A stretch of 64,000 nt of DNA from CAG-217 sp963638105 (GTDB taxonomy: Bacteria > Bacillota > Clostridia > Oscillospirales > Acutalibacteraceae): the NCBI GenBank assembly GCA_963638105.1, contig CAVHPP010000008.1, positions 32,946-96,945 of the forward strand. Direction: 5' to 3'. A program made the translations under genes and the position numbers. The notes beneath the pieces were generated by a model, which had not been told where the DNA came from, did no database searches, and saw only the letters and a list, made by a program, of their open reading frames with translations. This document shows, piece by piece, positions 33,407 through 41,862 of this stretch (position 1 is the stretch's first letter; every line of letters starts with the position of its first letter).

Positions 33407-35623
33407 TCAGTCTAAAACGGACTCTGTATTTTTGAACGATACAACGACCACTTTCCCTTGGGCAACCTTAGCGCCTTGCTTCTCGCTTTGGCGATAGGCT
33501 TTTACATTGCCGGAGGACAAATCGTTGCCGGTGATCTCTATATTCAGGTTGTGGGCCTGCGCCAATGCCTTGGCCTCACTGACGGAGCAGCCTGTAAAGT
33601 TAGGTACCTTTACCTTCTTTTCCTTACCGCTCTCCGTGTACAGCCACACCGTGCCGCCGGCGGGAATCACATCATTGCCGGAGGGACTTTGTGCCACCAC
33701 GGTTTTGCCGCTGCCCACCACCTTGTACTTGTACTTCTGCTCGGACAGAGTAGACTTGGCTTTCTCTACCGTTTTGCCGGTAACGGACGGTACGGCGGTA
33801 GACAATGCAGACAGTTCGCTGTCGGTATAAACCGGCTCTACGCCCAGTTCCGTCATGGCCTGTTCCACCACTTGAGAGGCAATGGGCGCGCACAGTGCGC
33901 CGCCGCCCAGGTCCTCATTCGGCTCATCTACAATAATCAGCATAGCAATTTGCGGGTCATCGGAGGGGGCGATAGCAGCAAAGGAGACAATATATTTGTC
34001 CTTCTCCCCTGCGGCGGACTCGCCCAGCTTGGTGGAAGTACCGGTTTTACCGCCTACACGGTAACCGGCTACATAGCCATTCTTGCCGGTGCCCTCATCC
34101 ACGACGGCTTTCATCATCTTGCAGACCTTTTTAGAGGTGTCTTCGCTGATCACCTGGCGCACGGCGGTACGGCTGTTCTTTTGTACCACTTTACCGTCTG
34201 CGTCCCGCACTTCAGATACCACATAAGGCTTCAGCAGTGTGCCGCCGTTGGCAATGGCGCACAGCCCGGTGCATACCTGAATGGGGGTCAGGCTGTTGGT
34301 CTGGCCAAAGGAAGCGGAGGACAATTCCACAATGCCGTACTGCTTCTCTTTATAATACTGGGGACTGGCCTCGCCGGGCAGGTCGATGCCGGTAATATCC
34401 GTAAAGCCGAAGCCCTGGAAATACTTGAAATAATTGTGCACGCCCAGCCGCTGGCCGATGGTGATAAAGAACGGATTACAGGAGTTCTCCAGTCCTTGGG
34501 TCAGATTCTGTGTACCGTGACCGGCGTGGTAGTGGCAGTTCATTTTGTAATCTTCCACCTGAATGGAGCCGGTACAGGTGTAGCTGGTGTTCAAATTAAC
34601 CACCTTTTCCTCCAGCGCAGCGCTGGCAATAAAGGTTTTGAACACGGAGCCGGGCACATAGGTGTCAGACACGGTAAAATTGCGCCACTGATTTTGTACG
34701 GCAGCGCTCTCTGCCTCACTCTTTTTGGTCTTATCCTTAATTTTCTTAATGGCTTTTTTGTTCTTATCGTAAGTGAGTTTGTACGGCTCGTTGCAGTCGT
34801 AATCCGGCATAGAGCTCATGGCCAGCACCGCGCCGGTGTTGCAGTCCATCACCACACCGTAGGCGCCCTTGCTCCGGTACTGCTCCATGGTCTCCCGCAG
34901 TCCCTTTTCCAGGTAATACTGAATGGTCTGGTTAATGGTCAATACCAGGGAGTCGCCGTCCTGCGCAGCAATAGAGGTGGAATAATCGTCGGAAATACTA
35001 TTGGACTTGGCGTCCTTCGCCGTAATCAGCCGCCCCGGCGTACCGGTAAGCAGATCATTGTAGTTCTGCTCCAGACCGGACAAGCCCTGATCGTCTGCGC
35101 CGGTAAAGCCGATCACACTGGAGGCCAGCGAGCCGTACGGATAATATCGCTTGGTGGACTGCTCCATCCCAATGCAGTTGGCCATGGCCTGCTTGTCAAT
35201 AAAATCCGCCAGCTGCTTTTTAATATTATTCTCCACCTGCTCCCGCACAATCACATAATGATTTTTTTGTCGGGTTTTTTCTTCCAACGCCTTGGCTTCT
35301 TCTTCGTCCAAGTTAAAGAGCTTGGTCAACTCCGCGATCAGTACCGGACGCTGCTTTTCCTTAATGTTCAGCGGATCCAGATATACGGTCCATACCGTAG
35401 CGGACTGGGCTAAAATATTACCGTCGCTGTCATAAATGGTACCGCGCATGGCCGGTATCTCCGTATCGGACAGCTGCTGGCTCTCCGCCTTGGCGGCGTA
35501 TTCGTCACCCTTTAGCACTTGCAGATAAAAAATACGGGCCACATCGAGAGAAAGCAAAAACAGCACAACGATCCCCAGGATCGTAATGCGATTGTTCATC
35601 ACTTTTCTTCCGAAAATGGCCAC
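33407..35623 (-). CDS. Class B penicillin-binding protein with two PASTA domains (FtsI/PbpB/SpoVD type)
   Basis: A 738-residue transpeptidase. A short cytoplasmic N-terminus and one membrane helix (about 10-30) are followed by the PBP dimer domain (IPAMRGTIYD), the transpeptidase domain with VPGSVFKTF (Ser326 as nucleophile, SxxK), LENSCNPF (SxN) and GGKTGTS (KTG), and two C-terminal PASTA repeats (from VPSVTGKTVEKAK and VPNFTGCSVSEAK). GTG 35621-35623, about nine bases after AAAGGAG, is the chosen start; ATG 35599 is the alternative. It is the presumed partner of FtsW in septal wall synthesis. Whether it serves vegetative division or spore cortex (SpoVD) cannot be settled; only one such gene is in this cluster. 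Confidence 0.92.
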   Translation of the reverse strand: MAIFGRKVMNNRITILGIVVLFLLSLDVARIFYLQVLKGDEYAAKAESQQLSDTEIPAMRGTIYDSDGNILAQSATVWTVYLDPLNIKEKQRPVLIAELTKLFNLDEEEAKALEEKTRQKNHYVIVREQVENNIKKQLADFIDKQAMANCIGMEQSTKRYYPYGSLASSVIGFTGADDQGLSGLEQNYNDLLTGTPGRLITAKDAKSNSISDDYSTSIAAQDGDSLVLTINQTIQYYLEKGLRETMEQYRSKGAYGVVMDCNTGAVLAMSSMPDYDCNEPYKLTYDKNKKAIKKIKDKTKKSEAESAAVQNQWRNFTVSDTYVPGSVFKTFIASAALEEKVVNLNTSYTCTGSIQVEDYKMNCHYHAGHGTQNLTQGLENSCNPFFITIGQRLGVHNYFKYFQGFGFTDITGIDLPGEASPQYYKEKQYGIVELSSASFGQTNSLTPIQVCTGLCAIANGGTLLKPYVVSEVRDADGKVVQKNSRTAVRQVISEDTSKKVCKMMKAVVDEGTGKNGYVAGYRVGGKTGTSTKLGESAAGEKDKYIVSFAAIAPSDDPQIAMLIIVDEPNEDLGGGALCAPIASQVVEQAMTELGVEPVYTDSELSALSTAVPSVTGKTVEKAKSTLSEQKYKYKVVGSGKTVVAQSPSGNDVIPAGGTVWLYTESGKEKKVKVPNFTGCSVSEAKALAQAHNLNIEITGNDLSSGNVKAYRQSEKQGAKVAQGKVVVVSFKNTESVLD

Positions 35624-35692
35624 AGTTTTATGCTCCTTTCTGCACAATAAGCGCAGATTTATGCCCATTCGACAGGCCGAATAAAATACTTA

Positions 35693-35723
35693 TGAGAGTT
35701 GAAGCCAATGCTGCCAACTCTCA
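35693..35723 (-). other. Hairpin between ftsL and the PBP gene
   Basis: TGAGAGTTG (35693-35701) and CAACTCTCA (35715-35723) form a perfect 9-bp stem with no U-run, so it is more likely an mRNA processing or stability hairpin, or an attenuating pause, than a full terminator. Confidence 0.4.
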
Positions 35724-35746
35724 ATCATACGTTTATGCTTCTTTCC

Positions 35747-36289
35747 TTATTCCCGCACCACATGGGCATAGGCGCCGGGGGACGGCTGGGTCTTTTGCGC
35801 CTTGGCGCGAGCCTGCATATAGGCGTCCACATCCACATAGCGCATTTGACCGGATTGCATTTTGCTCATACCCAGTTTTTCTACGGCGTATTGGTCAATC
35901 ATCTCCACAGAGACCAAGGCGTCCAGCTGACTGTTCAGCCGTGTGCTCTCGCTCTGCGCTTCGCTGATCTGGCGATTGATGCTTGCCACTTCATGATTGA
36001 GTTTATTCTTCTGTGCAAAGGTAAAGAGCACGCCGCCCAACATACCCAGGGTCACCAGCACGCTGACCACCAGGATTGCCGCCTGCTTGGCAGCCATACG
36101 CCCTTCGGCGCGCAGCTGCTGCTCGCTTTTCAGGCGGGTGTTCTCGTGCACCCGCAGTTCCCGCTTTCTTTGCCGCCGCGGCGGCTGATAGGCAGGTGCC
36201 GCCGCAGTTCTGTGGGCGTTAAACGCCTCCAGCGCATAGGAAGCGTCCGCAGAGTACGCATACCGTCTAAAATCGCTGCTGTTTGTCAT
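35747..36289 (-). CDS. ftsL: FtsL-like septum formation protein
   Basis: A 180-residue bitopic membrane protein: a basic cytoplasmic N-terminus of about 85 residues, a membrane helix (AAILVVSVLVTLGMLGGVLF) and a leucine-zipper-like coiled coil (LNHEVASINRQISEAQSE to LNSQLDALV), ending in the FtsL/DivIC-type VEKLGMSK segment. Position between rsmH and a class B PBP is where ftsL lies in most Firmicutes. Sequence conservation of this family is low, so the call depends on topology and synteny. The cytoplasmic part is longer than usual. Confidence 0.78.
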   Translation of the reverse strand: MTNSSDFRRYAYSADASYALEAFNAHRTAAAPAYQPPRRQRKRELRVHENTRLKSEQQLRAEGRMAAKQAAILVVSVLVTLGMLGGVLFTFAQKNKLNHEVASINRQISEAQSESTRLNSQLDALVSVEMIDQYAVEKLGMSKMQSGQMRYVDVDAYMQARAKAQKTQPSPGAYAHVVRE

Positions 36290-36334
36290 TTCGGCTCACC
36301 GACCTTTCCACATCTTTTATTTTTACAATCTTCT

Positions 36335-37246
36335 TTAGTATTTTTCAAACACCCGCAACCGCGCGGAACGGGCGCGGGGGTTTTCCTCCAGCTCCGCCGC
36401 CGAGGGGGCAACGGACTTCAGCGCCTTGCCCTTGGGCTTATTACCGCACACGCACACCGGGAATTCCTTGGGGCAGGTGCAGCCCTTGCTCCACTGGGCA
36501 AAAGCGGTTTTCACCATTCGATCCTCTAAGGAATGAAAGGTGATGATCACCAGCCGACCACCGGGGTTCAGGCAATCAAAGGCGTCGTGCAGCGCCTGCT
36601 GCAACACATCCAGTTCACCGTTAACCTCAATGCGAATAGCCTGAAAGGAACGTCGAGCCGGGTGGCCGTCGCGCATGGCTCGCTGGGGCATACTGGCTTT
36701 AATAATATCCACCAGCTGGAATGTAGTCTCAATGGGCCTTTCCTGCCGGGCTTTTACAATATTGGCGGCAATGCGGCGGCTGAATTTCTCCTCCCCATAG
36801 CGGTAGAGAATATCCGCCAGCGTAGCCTCGTCATAAGTATTGACCACATCTGCGGCACTGCGGCCGGTCTTGCTCATACGCATATCCAGCGGCGCGTCTT
36901 GATGGAAGGAGAAGCCCCGCTCCGCCGTATCCAGCTGAAAGGAGCTGACCCCCAGATCCAGCAGCATACCGTCTATGCCGCGCAGACCCCTGTCGGTCAA
37001 TATGTTTTTAATATTCGCAAAATTGTCGTGTACGATGGTCACATTCGGCAGATCGTCCAGCCGTCGGTGCAGCACCGCAATGGCGTCCGGGTCCTGATCC
37101 ACTGCCAGCAAGCGGCAGCCGCTCTCTGCTATGGCACGGGCGTGACCGCCGCCCCCTGCCGTACCGTCTACCAACCATTTGCCCGGAGCGGCCTGCATGG
37201 CTGCCACCGTCTCTGCAAACAGCACACTCTTGTGCACAAATTCCAT
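36335..37246 (-). CDS. rsmH: 16S rRNA (cytosine1402-N4)-methyltransferase RsmH
   Basis: A 303-residue SAM-dependent enzyme (formerly MraW) that methylates C1402 in the ribosomal P-site. VHKSVLFAETV, LVDGTAGGGGHARAI (SAM site), DGMLLDLGVSSFQLD, FQAIRIEVNGELDVL and LVIITFHSLEDRMVK are its signature blocks. ATG 37246 follows AGGTG by six bases and begins two bases after the mraZ stop, so GTG 37255 is less likely. Confidence 0.96.
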   Translation of the reverse strand: MEFVHKSVLFAETVAAMQAAPGKWLVDGTAGGGGHARAIAESGCRLLAVDQDPDAIAVLHRRLDDLPNVTIVHDNFANIKNILTDRGLRGIDGMLLDLGVSSFQLDTAERGFSFHQDAPLDMRMSKTGRSAADVVNTYDEATLADILYRYGEEKFSRRIAANIVKARQERPIETTFQLVDIIKASMPQRAMRDGHPARRSFQAIRIEVNGELDVLQQALHDAFDCLNPGGRLVIITFHSLEDRMVKTAFAQWSKGCTCPKEFPVCVCGNKPKGKALKSVAPSAAELEENPRARSARLRVFEKY

Positions 37247-37247
37247 C

Positions 37248-37736
37248 TTATACACCTGCCGTCTGCGCTTCCGAAGCCGGCTTTTCTTTTTTACCGGCGT
37301 CCATCAGATCCAGGAAGTTGGTATCCGTACGCAGGCCGTTGAACATGGTGTTGAAGCCCTCATTGGTCCAGATCTCAATGGTGCGCTTGTGACCCTGCAT
37401 AATTACGGTAGAGCCGTTTTCCATACCGGCATAGTCTTTCAGCCGGGCATTCAGCGTAAAGCGGCCCTGTGCGTCCAGCGTGCACTCCTCCGCATTGGAG
37501 AAGAAAATTTTGTTTTTCTCATACACTTCATTAGCGGTGCCGTCGTCCAGCGCCTCCACGCAGTGCATAAACTCATCCTGGGGATACAATTTGATACAGG
37601 TGCTGCCCCGCAGGTTCATACAAACCATAAAAAATTCCGTTCCCAGGCGTTCCCGCCACTTGGCCGGAACAGAAAGGCGCCCTTTGCTGTCCAGCTTCTG
37701 GTCCATATATGTACCCACAAAGATACCCAAATTCAC
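37248..37736 (-). CDS. mraZ: Transcriptional regulator MraZ
   Basis: A 162-residue protein with two AbrB-like SpoVT/MraZ domains, each carrying the DxxGR signature (DSKGRLSVP and DAQGRFTLN). MraZ forms ring oligomers that bind repeats upstream of its own gene and adjust expression of the dcw cluster. GTG 37734-37736 lies nine bases after AAAGGAGG. A C-terminal extension of about 15 Lys/Ala-rich residues exceeds the usual 143-152. It heads a cluster of at least eleven co-directional genes. Confidence 0.95.
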   Translation of the reverse strand: MNLGIFVGTYMDQKLDSKGRLSVPAKWRERLGTEFFMVCMNLRGSTCIKLYPQDEFMHCVEALDDGTANEVYEKNKIFFSNAEECTLDAQGRFTLNARLKDYAGMENGSTVIMQGHKRTIEIWTNEGFNTMFNGLRTDTNFLDLMDAGKKEKPASEAQTAGV

Positions 37737-37839
37737 AAGCGGCGCCTCCTTTCAGCTAAGATAAACAGAATGCATTTATGGGAAATCCCGACCAAATCTC
37801 AGGTTTAGTTAGGGACAATGATGAAAAACGATGGAATTC

Positions 37840-37857
37840 AGTGGAACTCTCACCACT
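37840..37857. promoter_or_regulatory. Palindrome just downstream of the dcw promoter, possible operator
   Basis: AGTGG (37840-37844) and CCACT (37853-37857) form an inverted repeat at about +1 to +18 of the predicted mraZ transcript. It may be a regulator site, MraZ itself being a candidate, but it does not clearly match known MraZ repeat patterns. Confidence 0.3.
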
Positions 37858-37864
37858 TGTACTT

Positions 37865-37893
37865 ATTATAATGGGCAGCCAAGGATATGTCAA
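37865..37893 (-). promoter_or_regulatory. Consensus sigma-A promoter of the mraZ-dcw cluster
   Basis: On the minus strand TTGACA (37888-37893) and TATAAT (37865-37870), both perfect, with 17-base spacing. The predicted leader is about 120 bases. Confidence 0.88.
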
Positions 37894-37967
37894 CCCTTAA
37901 ATGATTTGTAACTTTTTTGTAACTACTCCACTTTTTCCACAAGGTTTGGTGCATTTTTCAAAATTTG

Positions 37968-37997
37968 TTGCGCCGGGTGCACTATATATGCTATAAT
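37968..37997 (+). promoter_or_regulatory. Candidate promoter for the GPH symporter gene
   Basis: TATAAT (37992-37997) is perfect; the -35 TTGCGC (37968-37973) is weak at 18-base spacing, as expected for a regulated sugar-uptake promoter. With the dcw promoter it accounts for the 312-bp gap at 37737-38048; I see nothing else there. Confidence 0.5.
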
Positions 37998-38048
37998 TGT
38001 AAAAAATAATGCTCAAAGGGAACTTTGAGTCAAAACAGGAGACTGCTT

Positions 38049-39449
38049 ATGGATGAATACAAAACCACCTGGCGTGAAAAGCTGGGTTACGGCATCGGTG
38101 CAGTGGGACTGGACCTAAGCTACGGTATGTTCTACTCGTACCTGTCCTACTACCTGTCAAGCGTACTGGGACTGAAAGAGGGCTTTTTGCTGCTGCTCAC
38201 CCCGCTGGCGCGCATTTGGGACGGCATTAACGACCCGATGATGGGCACCATTGTGGACAACACCAAAACCAAAATGGGCAAATACCGCCCTTGGATCATC
38301 ATCGGCGCGCTGTCCAATGCCGTTGTGCTGACCCTACTGTTCACCAGCTTCGGTATGAGCGGCACCCGGCTCTATGTGTATATTGCCTTTATGTACATTC
38401 TGTGGGGCATGACCAACACCATGGCAGATATTCCCTACTGGTCCATGGTGCCTTCCTTCACTTCTGACCCCAAGGATCGGAACCTGGTAGCCACCGTAGC
38501 CCGCACCTTTAGCGGTATCGGACAGGGGCTGATTACCATTCTGACCCCGCTGATCCTGCCCAAGCTGTCCGACGGCGTCACCACCGACAAGGGGTACAGC
38601 GCCTCCGGCTTCTCTCGTTGGGCACTGATCTGTGCCGTGGCGCTGGTATGCTTCTCCCTGATCTGCGTGCTGAGCACCAAAGAGCGGCATGTAATCTACA
38701 AGGCAAATAAGGAAAAATTCAGTTTTAAGAAAATGTTCCAAGTGGTAGCGCATAACGATCAACTGGTGATCTTTATGATCTTTGCCATGCTCTCCAACGC
38801 CGGCTGGTATCTGACCAGCGGCACCGCCGTGTACTACTTTACCGATGTGTTGGAAAAGCCCACGGCGCAGTCCATGTTCTCCACCATCGGCGCCGTCGGC
38901 TCTGCCGTGGGTCTGTTGGTCATTCCGCTGTTGTCTAAGAAATTTACCAAGCGCACCATCTACATCATCTCTCTGTGTATGACCATCTTTGGCTACATAC
39001 TGATGTATATCTTCGGCCCGATACTGAAGATTACCATTGCGCTGGACATCAGTTACATTATCTCCTCCGTGGGGATCAGCTCTATGTTTGTGGCGCAGAC
39101 CATCTTCCTGGCAGATATTGTGGACTACGGCGAATACAAGAACGGCGAGCGCAACGAGAGCATCACCTTCTCTATGAAGGGCTTTTTGCAGAAGATGGCC
39201 TACACCATTCAGACCATCATTTTGTTTGGCGGTCTGGGTCTGATGCACTACAACCAGCAGATTGTCACTGCGCACATCAACGACGCCACCAAGACGGCCA
39301 TCGGCTTTATCGCCTTTGGCGTGCCGCCCATTCTGGTGCTGCTGGCGCTGATCGTCTTTGTGCGCAAGTTCAAGCTATACGGCGACTTGGCTGACAAGGT
39401 ACACGCCTATATCGTGGATCGCGAGCACAAGCGCACAGACGGTGAATAA
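38049..39449 (+). CDS. GPH-family glycoside:cation symporter (MFS_2)
   Basis: A 466-residue protein with twelve predicted membrane helices, of the glycoside-pentoside-hexuronide:cation symporter family. LARIWDGINDPMMGTIVDNTKTKMGKYRPW-type region (DGINDPMMG, then KMGKYRPW) and DIPYWSMVPSFTSDPKDR are family hallmarks, as is ADIVDYGEYKNGER in the second half. It imports a sugar or glycoside with Na+ or H+. ATG 38049 is eight bases after AGGAG. It stands alone between terminators. Given the mannosidases in the window a mannoside is a reasonable guess, but substrate cannot be read from sequence. Confidence 0.88.
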   Translation: MDEYKTTWREKLGYGIGAVGLDLSYGMFYSYLSYYLSSVLGLKEGFLLLLTPLARIWDGINDPMMGTIVDNTKTKMGKYRPWIIIGALSNAVVLTLLFTSFGMSGTRLYVYIAFMYILWGMTNTMADIPYWSMVPSFTSDPKDRNLVATVARTFSGIGQGLITILTPLILPKLSDGVTTDKGYSASGFSRWALICAVALVCFSLICVLSTKERHVIYKANKEKFSFKKMFQVVAHNDQLVIFMIFAMLSNAGWYLTSGTAVYYFTDVLEKPTAQSMFSTIGAVGSAVGLLVIPLLSKKFTKRTIYIISLCMTIFGYILMYIFGPILKITIALDISYIISSVGISSMFVAQTIFLADIVDYGEYKNGERNESITFSMKGFLQKMAYTIQTIILFGGLGLMHYNQQIVTAHINDATKTAIGFIAFGVPPILVLLALIVFVRKFKLYGDLADKVHAYIVDREHKRTDGE

Positions 39450-39463
39450 ATCTGAGAAAACAT

Positions 39464-39505
39464 AAAAAGACGGTACAGTCACACGACTGTACCGTCTTCC
39501 TTTTT
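39464..39505. terminator. Bidirectional terminator between symporter and antiporter
   Basis: AAGACGGTACAGTC (39467-39480) and GACTGTACCGTCTT (39485-39498) form a perfect 14-bp stem with an ACAC loop. T-runs are present on both strands, so it serves both convergent genes. Confidence 0.92.
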
Positions 39506-39509
39506 CTGC

Positions 39510-41207
39510 TTATGATTTAGATTGTGGGTCGTTAATCACCAACCGATCTCCCAAACGCAGCACCGTGTCGCCGTCCGGGATTAAAATCTGCGCACCCCGG
39601 CGCACCAGGATTACCAGTCGATCGCCGGTGGGAATTCGGCACAAGGGCTGATCCAGCCAGCTGCTGTCCGCATCCAGCGTTTTTTCATACAAATGCACGC
39701 CCTCTACCGCTCCCGCAGCCNNNNNNNNNNNNNNNNNNNNNNNNNNNNNNNNNNNNNNNNNNNNNNNNNNNNNNNNNNNNNNNNNNNNNNNNNNNNNNCC
39801 CGCAGCCGTGCCGCTCAGGATCAAAGTATCTCCTGCCTGCAGCTGCACGCTGCCGTCCGGCACGATCCGCCGATCTCCGCGAAGAACCAATACTAAAATG
39901 GACTCCGGCGGCAGCACCACCTGACGCACAGCTTGCCCTGCCCAAGGGTGCCCCTCCGGCAGAGAAAAGCGGATAAACTGCACCGGCACCTCATCCACAT
40001 AGTCGGTAAAGGTTTTCATTACATCGGCGCCGTCGTCGGTCATGCCCAGCTTTGCCGCCACCCGAGGCAAGCAGGTGCCCTGAAGCAGCACGGAGAACAA
40101 CACGATAAAGAACACAATATGAAACACGTCGTTTTGCATCACCGCCGGGTGCATGGTTGCCATAATGGCAAATACTATGGACGCCGCGCCACGCAAACCG
40201 GACCAACTCACCAGCAGCTGCTGGCGAAGAGGCGCGCGAAACGGCGTAAGCAGCAGCGCCACCACTGCCGGGCGGGCCACAAAGGTCAGAAACAAGGCAA
40301 TCAGCAGCGCCCGGGGCGCAATGCGCGGCAGCTGGGACGGAAATGCCAGCAGCCCCAGCAGGAAAAACAGTACCATTTGCATCAGCGCCGTGGCAGCGTC
40401 AAAAAAGTGCACCAACCCGGACTTGTTGGGGATCCGGCTGTTGCCCAGAATCATACCGGTCAAATATACGCTGAGATAGCCGTTACCGCCCAGCATTTCC
40501 GGCAGCACATAGGACAGCAGCGCCACTGCCACGGCAAACACCGCGTCAAACCCGGCAGAGAAGCGAAAGCGACCCAGCACCCATCGAGCAACCAGTGCCA
40601 ACACCACGCCAAACAGCACACCATAGCCAATCTGCGCCGCCAGCATGGCCGCGAATTGACCGCCGCTGCTGCCGCCGTGCATCACAGACAGCACAATGGT
40701 GGTGAGCATATACGAAAACGGATCGTTACTGCCGCTCTCCACCTCTAACAGCGAGGCGGTATGATATTTCAAATTCAAGTGCCGACTGCGCAGCACGGAA
40801 AATACGGACGCCGCGTCGGTCGAGCTGATGACCGCACCGATCAGAAAACTCTCCCACAGGGCAACCCCCAACACAAAGTGGCAAAACACGCCTACCAGTC
40901 CGGCAGTAAGCACCGTACCCACAGAGGACAGCAGCACCGCCTGCGCGGCCACCGGTCGCGCCGAGCGCACATTGGTACCAAAGCCGCCGTAAAACATAAT
41001 AAACAGCAGTGCCACGGAGCACACATTTTGTGCCAACTCAAAATTGTCAAAGGGGATCTTCACCACGCCGTCCGTGCCAAAGAACATACCCAATAAAATA
41101 AAAAAGAGCAGCGCCGGAACGCCCACCTTGCCGGATAGGCGCTGAAACAAAACGCAGCCCAAAATAACAACGGCCGTCAGCCATAAAATCGTGGTCATGG
41201 CGGTCAA
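39510..41207 (-). CDS. Monovalent cation:proton antiporter (CPA1/NhaP2 type), interrupted by a sequence gap
   Basis: The N-terminal 370 residues form about twelve membrane helices, with GVFCHFVLG, AVISSTDAASVFSVLR and SGSNDPFSYML, where STDAA and SNDP correspond to the ion-binding region of CPA antiporters. Two cytosolic TrkA_C-like domains follow (VLPPESILVLVLRGD and LCRIPTGDRLVILVRRG), typical of K+/H+ antiporters such as NhaP2/CvrA. A 78-N gap lies between them. Both gap edges carry the same 9 bp, and joining on that overlap gives a continuous frame (SGTAAGAVEG), so the gap is probably an assembly artefact and the gene intact. TTG 41205-41207, eight bases after GGAG, is the chosen start; ATG 41198 is the alternative. 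Confidence 0.85.
   Translation of the reverse strand: MTAMTTILWLTAVVILGCVLFQRLSGKVGVPALLFFILLGMFFGTDGVVKIPFDNFELAQNVCSVALLFIMFYGGFGTNVRSARPVAAQAVLLSSVGTVLTAGLVGVFCHFVLGVALWESFLIGAVISSTDAASVFSVLRSRHLNLKYHTASLLEVESGSNDPFSYMLTTIVLSVMHGGSSGGQFAAMLAAQIGYGVLFGVVLALVARWVLGRFRFSAGFDAVFAVAVALLSYVLPEMLGGNGYLSVYLTGMILGNSRIPNKSGLVHFFDAATALMQMVLFFLLGLLAFPSQLPRIAPRALLIALFLTFVARPAVVALLLTPFRAPLRQQLLVSWSGLRGAASIVFAIMATMHPAVMQNDVFHIVFFIVLFSVLLQGTCLPRVAAKLGMTDDGADVMKTFTDYVDEVPVQFIRFSLPEGHPWAGQAVRQVVLPPESILVLVLRGDRRIVPDGSVQLQAGDTLILSGTAAXXXXXXXXXXXXXXXXXXXXXXXXXXXAAGAVEGVHLYEKTLDADSSWLDQPLCRIPTGDRLVILVRRGAQILIPDGDTVLRLGDRLVINDPQSKS
39721..39798. other. Assembly gap (78 N) flanked by identical 9-mers
   Basis: The left flank ends CCCGCAGCC (39712-39720) and the right flank starts CCCGCAGCC (39799-39807). 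This suffix-prefix overlap indicates two contigs that really overlap, not missing sequence. Confidence 0.85.
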
Positions 41208-41227
41208 AAGAAGCACTCCTTTACTTA

Positions 41228-41272
41228 TGAATAAAAAAAGACGGAGCACCCGCATATATGGGAGTGCTCCGC
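41228..41272 (-). terminator. Intrinsic terminator after the coaD operon
   Basis: GGAGCAC and GTGCTCC enclose an inner CCC-GGG stem; on the minus strand it is followed by GTCTTTTTTTATTC. Confidence 0.85.
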
Positions 41273-41281
41273 TGCCGTTTC

Positions 41282-41860
41282 TTACGGATTGTCGTTTGCA
41301 GAGGTATTTCTGTGCTGACTGTTCATAATGTTCTGACGAATACGGCGCACATCGCTCAGGGCTTTGTACAGAGAGTCGTCGATCTCCAGCAGAGTGTCGT
41401 CTGCATAATTGTTTACGGCGGTAAGCATCTCACGGCTCTTGTTCTGTGCCGTGGTCACCATCTCATTGGCCTGGGTAGTGGCTTTGCCCAGCAACTCGGA
41501 AGCCTGGTTCTGCGCCTGCTTTACATAAGCCTCGCCCTCGCTGTGGGCCTTGGCAATGATCTCCGTCGCCTCTTTCTGGGCGTTCTGGGTGATCTGATCG
41601 CGAGCCACCAGTTCCCGTGCCTGGGCCTGTGCCTCGCTGATGATCTTGGCTGCCTCTTTCTTGGCCTCGTCCAAAATATTGTTTCTGGAGTCCACAATGG
41701 CCTTAGCCTGCTTGGTCTCCTGGGGAGTATTCAGTCGAATATCCTCAATAATGGTCTTGATCTTGTCCACATCTACCAAAGATTTTTTGGTCATGGGCAT
41801 AGAGGTGGCATCGTCCAGCACATCCTCCAGGTCTTCCAGCAAAATATCCGTATTGGTCAT
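41282..41860 (-). CDS. Cytosolic coiled-coil protein next to coaD
   Basis: A 192-residue protein dominated by a long Ala/Gln/Glu/Lys-rich coiled coil (about residues 55-165), with no signal peptide or membrane helix. The composition recalls ATP synthase b/E subunits or DivIVA-like proteins, but no defining motif is present and there are no ATPase genes nearby. Similar proteins follow coaD in several Clostridia. It is two bases from coaD, so translation is linked. Function unknown; a scaffold role is only a suggestion from shape. Confidence 0.6.
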   Translation of the reverse strand: MTNTDILLEDLEDVLDDATSMPMTKKSLVDVDKIKTIIEDIRLNTPQETKQAKAIVDSRNNILDEAKKEAAKIISEAQAQARELVARDQITQNAQKEATEIIAKAHSEGEAYVKQAQNQASELLGKATTQANEMVTTAQNKSREMLTAVNNYADDTLLEIDDSLYKALSDVRRIRQNIMNSQHRNTSANDNP

Positions 41861-41862
41861 AT

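Noticed and set aside
33458..35413. 651-codon plus-strand open frame
   Set aside because: Antisense shadow of the PASTA penicillin-binding protein, which carries intact SxxK, SxN and KTG motifs.
39721..39798. Frameshift or real insertion in the antiporter
   Set aside because: The block is undetermined bases between overlapping contig ends; merging the 9-bp overlap gives a continuous frame.
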